Shown: piece after piece, positions 35,096 to 38,450 of the stretch
Numbering within the stretch: position 1 is the first letter of the stretch
How the letters are laid out: the number at the start of each line of letters is the position of its first letter
Made by a program: the position numbers and the translations under genes
Assembly (NCBI GenBank): GCA_012519315.1
Contig: JAAYQM010000043.1
Span: 1 to 38,450 of the forward strand
DNA length: 38,450 nt
Direction: 5' to 3'
Origin: Clostridiales bacterium
GTDB taxonomy: Bacteria; Bacillota; Clostridia; Oscillospirales; CAG-272
The notes under the pieces: generated by a model
What the model was told of the DNA's origin: nothing
The model's database searches: none
What the model saw: only the letters and a program-made list of their open reading frames with translations

Positions 35096-35566
35096 GTGCC
35101 AAGAAGAAGCAAAATAGCAAAAAGAGATGTGCTGCCCGATCCGCTGTACAATTCAAAACTTGTCACAAAGCTGATTAACAACATTATGTATGATGGCAAG
35201 AAAGGTATTGCACAGAAGATCGTTTATGATGCCTTTGCGATAGTTGAGGCGAAGGTTGGGCAGAATCCTCTGGAGGTTTTTGTAGAGGCTCTTGACAACG
35301 TCATGCCTCAGCTTGAGGTAAAGGCGCGCCGCGTCGGTGGTTCCACCTATCAGGTTCCGCTGGAAGTAAGACCCCAGAGACGCCAAACACTCGGCCTGCG
35401 CTGGATGACAAACTATTCCAGATTGCGCGGCGAGAAAACAATGGCCGAGAGATTAGCCGCCGAAATCATTGATGCTAAAAATGGAGCAGGCGGAGCATTT
35501 AAGAAAAAAGAAGAAACGCACAGAATGGCTGAGGCTAACAAGGCCTTTGCACATTACAGATATTGA
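35096..35566 (+). CDS. rpsG: 30S ribosomal protein S7
   Basis: 16S rRNA-binding protein of the head of the small subunit, 156 aa, normal length. Starts with GTG at 35096 (AAGGAGGG 7 nt upstream; sequence [21 protein letters not shown]). The listed 35075 start adds seven codons that encode the ribosome binding site. Typical blocks: [42 protein letters not shown], and [18 protein letters not shown]. Stop TGA. Confidence 0.98.
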   Translation: MPRRSKIAKRDVLPDPLYNSKLVTKLINNIMYDGKKGIAQKIVYDAFAIVEAKVGQNPLEVFVEALDNVMPQLEVKARRVGGSTYQVPLEVRPQRRQTLGLRWMTNYSRLRGEKTMAERLAAEIIDAKNGAGGAFKKKEETHRMAEANKAFAHYRY

Positions 35567-35629
35567 TTCGACAATCGATCTGTTTGTAGCATGCACAAAG
35601 CCCCCGTTCCTTGAAAGGAGACAGATTTA

Positions 35630-37705
35630 ATGCCAAGGGAATACCCACTTGAGCAAACCCGTAATATCGGCATTATGGCTCACATTGATGCCGGAAAAAC
35701 TACAACTTCCGAAAGAATTTTGTTCTATACAGGAAAGACGCACAAACTCGGCGAAGTGCACGAGGGCGCTGCGACTATGGACTGGATGGAGCAGGAGCAG
35801 GAGCGTGGTATTACTATCACATCGGCTGCCACCACCTGTTATTGGAAAGACAATAGAATCAATATAATCGACACACCCGGTCACGTGGACTTTACCGTTG
35901 AGGTTGAGCGTTCTCTACGAGTGCTGGACGGATCGGTAACCGTTTTTTGTGCCAAGGGCGGTGTCGAGCCTCAGTCTGAAACCGTATGGAGACAGGCTGA
36001 TAAATACGGAGTTCCGCGTTTGGCCTATATCAACAAAATGGACATAACAGGCGCAGATTTCTTCCGTGTTGTCGATATGATCAAAAACCGGCTTGGTGCC
36101 AGAGCTGTGCCGATTCAGCTCCCGATTGGAAAAGAGGATAAATTTCGTGGCATTATCGACCTCATTGAAATGGAAGCGGATGTCTATTATGATGATCTAG
36201 GCAAGGATATGCGCATTGAGCCTGTTCCGGAAGATATGAAGGAAATGGCCGAGGCATACCGTGCCGAGCTTATTGAGGCAGTTGCTGAAACAGACGAGGA
36301 TCTCTTTGAAAAGTACTGCAACGGCGAGGAATTTACAATCGAAGAGTTGAAAAAAGCGATCAGAAGTGCTACAATAGCAAATAAGATCGTACCGGTTATC
36401 TGCGGCACCTCTTATAAGAATAAGGGTGTTCAGAAGCTGCTTGATGCTATCGTCGATTATATGCCTTGTCCCACCGATATCCCCGCTATCAAGGGTATTG
36501 ATCCCGTCAGCGGTGAGGAGGGTGAGAGACATTCGGACGATAACGAGCCTTTCTCCGCTCTCGCATTCAAGATTATGACCGACCCGTTTGTGGGAAAACT
36601 CTGCTTTTTCAGAGTTTATTCCGGTTGTGTCCGGTCGGGATCAACCGTTTACAACTCGTCAAAAAATTCAAGAGAGCGTTTCGGGCGCATCCTTAAGATG
36701 CACTCCAATGAGCGTAGAGATATCGATGCCTGCTATGCGGGAGACATTGCCGCCGTTGTCGGCGTTAAAAATGTCAGCACAGGTGACACCTTCTGTGATG
36801 AAAAAGCACCGATTATTCTCGAGTCGATGGAGTTCCCGGAGCCTGTTATTCGAGTAGCTATTGAACCGAGGACCAAGGCCGGTCAGGAAAAGATGGGGAT
36901 CGCTCTTTCAAAGCTTGCTGAGGAAGATCCGACCTTCCGTTCTTATACCGATGACGATACCGGTCAGACCATTATTGCCGGAATGGGTGAATTGCACCTT
37001 GAGATTATTGTTGACCGTCTTCTCCGGGAGTTTAAGGTAGAAGCCAACGTCGGCAAGCCTCATGTTGCATACAAGGAGACCATCCGCAAGAGTGTTGAGC
37101 AGGATACCAAATATGCCCGTCAGTCCGGCGGTAAGGGTCAGTACGGTCATGTCAAGATTCTTATCGAGCCTAACGAGCCGGGTAAGGGATATGAGTTTAT
37201 CAACAAAATCACGGGCGGTGTTATTCCGAAGGAGTATATCGGTCCGGTAGATGCCGGTATTCAGGGCGCCATGCAGGCGGGAGTGCTGGCAGGATATAAT
37301 GTCGTTGACGTAAAGGTCACCCTTTATGACGGCTCATATCATGAGGTTGACAGCTCGGAGATGGCCTTTAAGATTGCCGCATCAATTGCATTCAAGGAAG
37401 CTATGCGTCGTGCCGACCCGGTGTTGACCGAGCCGATTATGAAGGTTATTGTTACCGTTGCGGACGAGTATATGGGAGATGTTATCGGCGATCTGAACTC
37501 TCGTCGCGGACAGATTATCAGCATGGATCCTGTTGCAGGCGGTCAGGCGATCACTGCCCATGTTCCGCTGTCTGAGATGTTCGGTTATGCCACCACTCTT
37601 CGCTCTAAAACCCAGGGACGCGGTACCTATTCTATGGAGCCCAGTCATTTTGCGGAGGTTCCGAAGTCGATCCAGGATACAATTATTCAATCCAGAGGGA
37701 ACTAA
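35630..37705 (+). CDS. fusA: Elongation factor G
   Basis: Translational GTPase catalysing translocation and, with RRF, ribosome recycling. 691 aa, normal length. P-loop [18 protein letters not shown], switch [22 protein letters not shown], and [10 protein letters not shown]; domain II ([16 protein letters not shown]), domain III ([28 protein letters not shown]), domain IV ([14 protein letters not shown]), domain V ([10 protein letters not shown]...). AAAGGAG precedes the ATG. Stop TAA, 77 bp before tuf. Confidence 0.98.
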   Translation: MPREYPLEQTRNIGIMAHIDAGKTTTSERILFYTGKTHKLGEVHEGAATMDWMEQEQERGITITSAATTCYWKDNRINIIDTPGHVDFTVEVERSLRVLDGSVTVFCAKGGVEPQSETVWRQADKYGVPRLAYINKMDITGADFFRVVDMIKNRLGARAVPIQLPIGKEDKFRGIIDLIEMEADVYYDDLGKDMRIEPVPEDMKEMAEAYRAELIEAVAETDEDLFEKYCNGEEFTIEELKKAIRSATIANKIVPVICGTSYKNKGVQKLLDAIVDYMPCPTDIPAIKGIDPVSGEEGERHSDDNEPFSALAFKIMTDPFVGKLCFFRVYSGCVRSGSTVYNSSKNSRERFGRILKMHSNERRDIDACYAGDIAAVVGVKNVSTGDTFCDEKAPIILESMEFPEPVIRVAIEPRTKAGQEKMGIALSKLAEEDPTFRSYTDDDTGQTIIAGMGELHLEIIVDRLLREFKVEANVGKPHVAYKETIRKSVEQDTKYARQSGGKGQYGHVKILIEPNEPGKGYEFINKITGGVIPKEYIGPVDAGIQGAMQAGVLAGYNVVDVKVTLYDGSYHEVDSSEMAFKIAASIAFKEAMRRADPVLTEPIMKVIVTVADEYMGDVIGDLNSRRGQIISMDPVAGGQAITAHVPLSEMFGYATTLRSKTQGRGTYSMEPSHFAEVPKSIQDTIIQSRGN

Positions 37706-37782
37706 TAATAATACAAATTCGGCATAAGCTGAAAATTGAAAATATGGATTTAGAAATCAATTAACTTAGGAGGATATTAGAA

Positions 37783-38450
37783 ATGGCAAAGCAAAAATTC
37801 GAAAGAACGAAACCCCATGTAAATATCGGTACTATCGGTCACGTTGACCATGGCAAGACGACTCTTACCGCAGCTATAACCAAGACCCTGGCCCTCGCTA
37901 GCGAGCAGAACGAATTCCTTGCATACGATCAGATCGATAACGCACCGGAGGAAAAGGCAAGAGGTATTACAATCAATACCCGCCATGTTGAGTATCAGAC
38001 CGAGAGCCGCCACTATGCACACGTGGACTGCCCCGGGCACGCCGACTATGTTAAAAACATGATCACCGGTGCTGCTCAGATGGACGGTGCCATCCTTGTT
38101 GTTGCAGGAACTGACGGTCCTCTCCAGCAGACCCGCGAGCACGTTCTGCTTGCTCGTCAGGTTGGCGTTCCCGCAATCGTTGTATTTATGAACAAGTGTG
38201 ATCTGGTTGATGACCCCGAGCTTCTCGACCTCGTTGAGATGGAAATTCGTGACCTTCTCTCCGAGTACGACTTCCCGGGCGACGATACCCCTGTTATCAG
38301 AGGTTCTGCAAGAGATGCTCTGACCTCCACCAATACCGATACCACACAGCCCGAATATCAGCCCATCCTTGAGCTTATGCAGGCTGTTGACAGCTTTATT
38401 CCCACTCCTGACAGAAAGAGCGACATGCCCTTCCTTATGCCTGTTGAGGA
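37783..38450 (+). CDS. tuf: Elongation factor Tu, N-terminal part (3' end outside window)
   Basis: Delivers aminoacyl-tRNA to the ribosome. 222 codons are visible. Starts [32 protein letters not shown]; then [55 protein letters not shown]. The ATG has AGGAGG upstream at suitable spacing. The stretch after the switch reads [10 protein letters not shown], where most EF-Tu have DGPMPQTREH, and [11 protein letters not shown] where GVPYI is common. No stop before the window end; not in the ORF track. Confidence 0.97.
   Translation, partial: MAKQKFERTKPHVNIGTIGHVDHGKTTLTAAITKTLALASEQNEFLAYDQIDNAPEEKARGITINTRHVEYQTESRHYAHVDCPGHADYVKNMITGAAQMDGAILVVAGTDGPLQQTREHVLLARQVGVPAIVVFMNKCDLVDDPELLDLVEMEIRDLLSEYDFPGDDTPVIRGSARDALTSTNTDTTQPEYQPILELMQAVDSFIPTPDRKSDMPFLMPVE

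Overview
The window looks like chromosomal DNA of a Gram-positive, probably anaerobic bacterium of the Bacillota, class Clostridia. Evidence: strong AAGGAGG-type ribosome binding sites, consensus sigma-A promoters, single-chain glycyl-tRNA synthetase, ECF-type ThiT under a TPP riboswitch, tandem M42 peptidases, LCP protein, DUF2975/XRE pair and an rpoB-rpoC / rpsL-rpsG-fusA-tuf cluster. No phage, insertion sequence, CRISPR array or tRNA was seen. Genus cannot be fixed from the sequence alone.

Layout. 1-640: C-terminal end of a P-type ATPase, cut by the window edge. 640-1075: rpsT (S20) with a shared terminator, stem-loop leader and promoter. 1186-1464: small conserved clostridial-type protein. 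9192-1473 (minus strand): a probable seven-gene operon from one promoter: murD, three M42 aminopeptidases, a methionine gamma-lyase/aluminium-resistance family PLP enzyme, a lipoprotein and a cysteine desulfurase. 9263-11152: a small lipoprotein, rnpB (RNase P RNA) and thiT with its TPP riboswitch and attenuator. 11249-14460 (plus): ketopantoate reductase homologue, DUF368 (PopT-type) membrane protein, flavodoxin-like protein, UPF0316 membrane protein. 17731-14470 (minus): pyrimidine-nucleoside phosphorylase and a solitary family-5 solute-binding lipoprotein. 17905-19732: cobalamin-binding radical SAM protein. 23318-19745 (minus): DUF2975 protein, XRE regulator, FAD oxidoreductase, K+/H+ antiporter. 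26244-23527 (minus): LCP protein and glycyl-tRNA synthetase. 26428-38450 (plus): rpoB, rpoC, rpsL, rpsG, fusA and the start of tuf.

The most striking observation is that rpoC, an essential gene, is interrupted by a single in-frame TAG at 31469-31471, exactly where the family has a conserved glutamine (CAG). The reading frame resumes at once and runs to the normal C-terminus. TAG ends five other genes in the window (of 30 complete ones), so genome-wide reassignment of TAG to glutamine is not supported. Sequencing/assembly error, strain-level mutation, suppression or re-initiation remain. Other points: S12 carries Arg at the position of E. coli Lys88 (Met=1), a classical streptomycin-resistance substitution; beta' has Pro right after the catalytic DGDQM; the LCP protein lacks several usual conserved residues; the P-type ATPase has an unusual cation-site region in M5/M6. 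I found no clear previously undescribed multi-gene system; most of the window is housekeeping.
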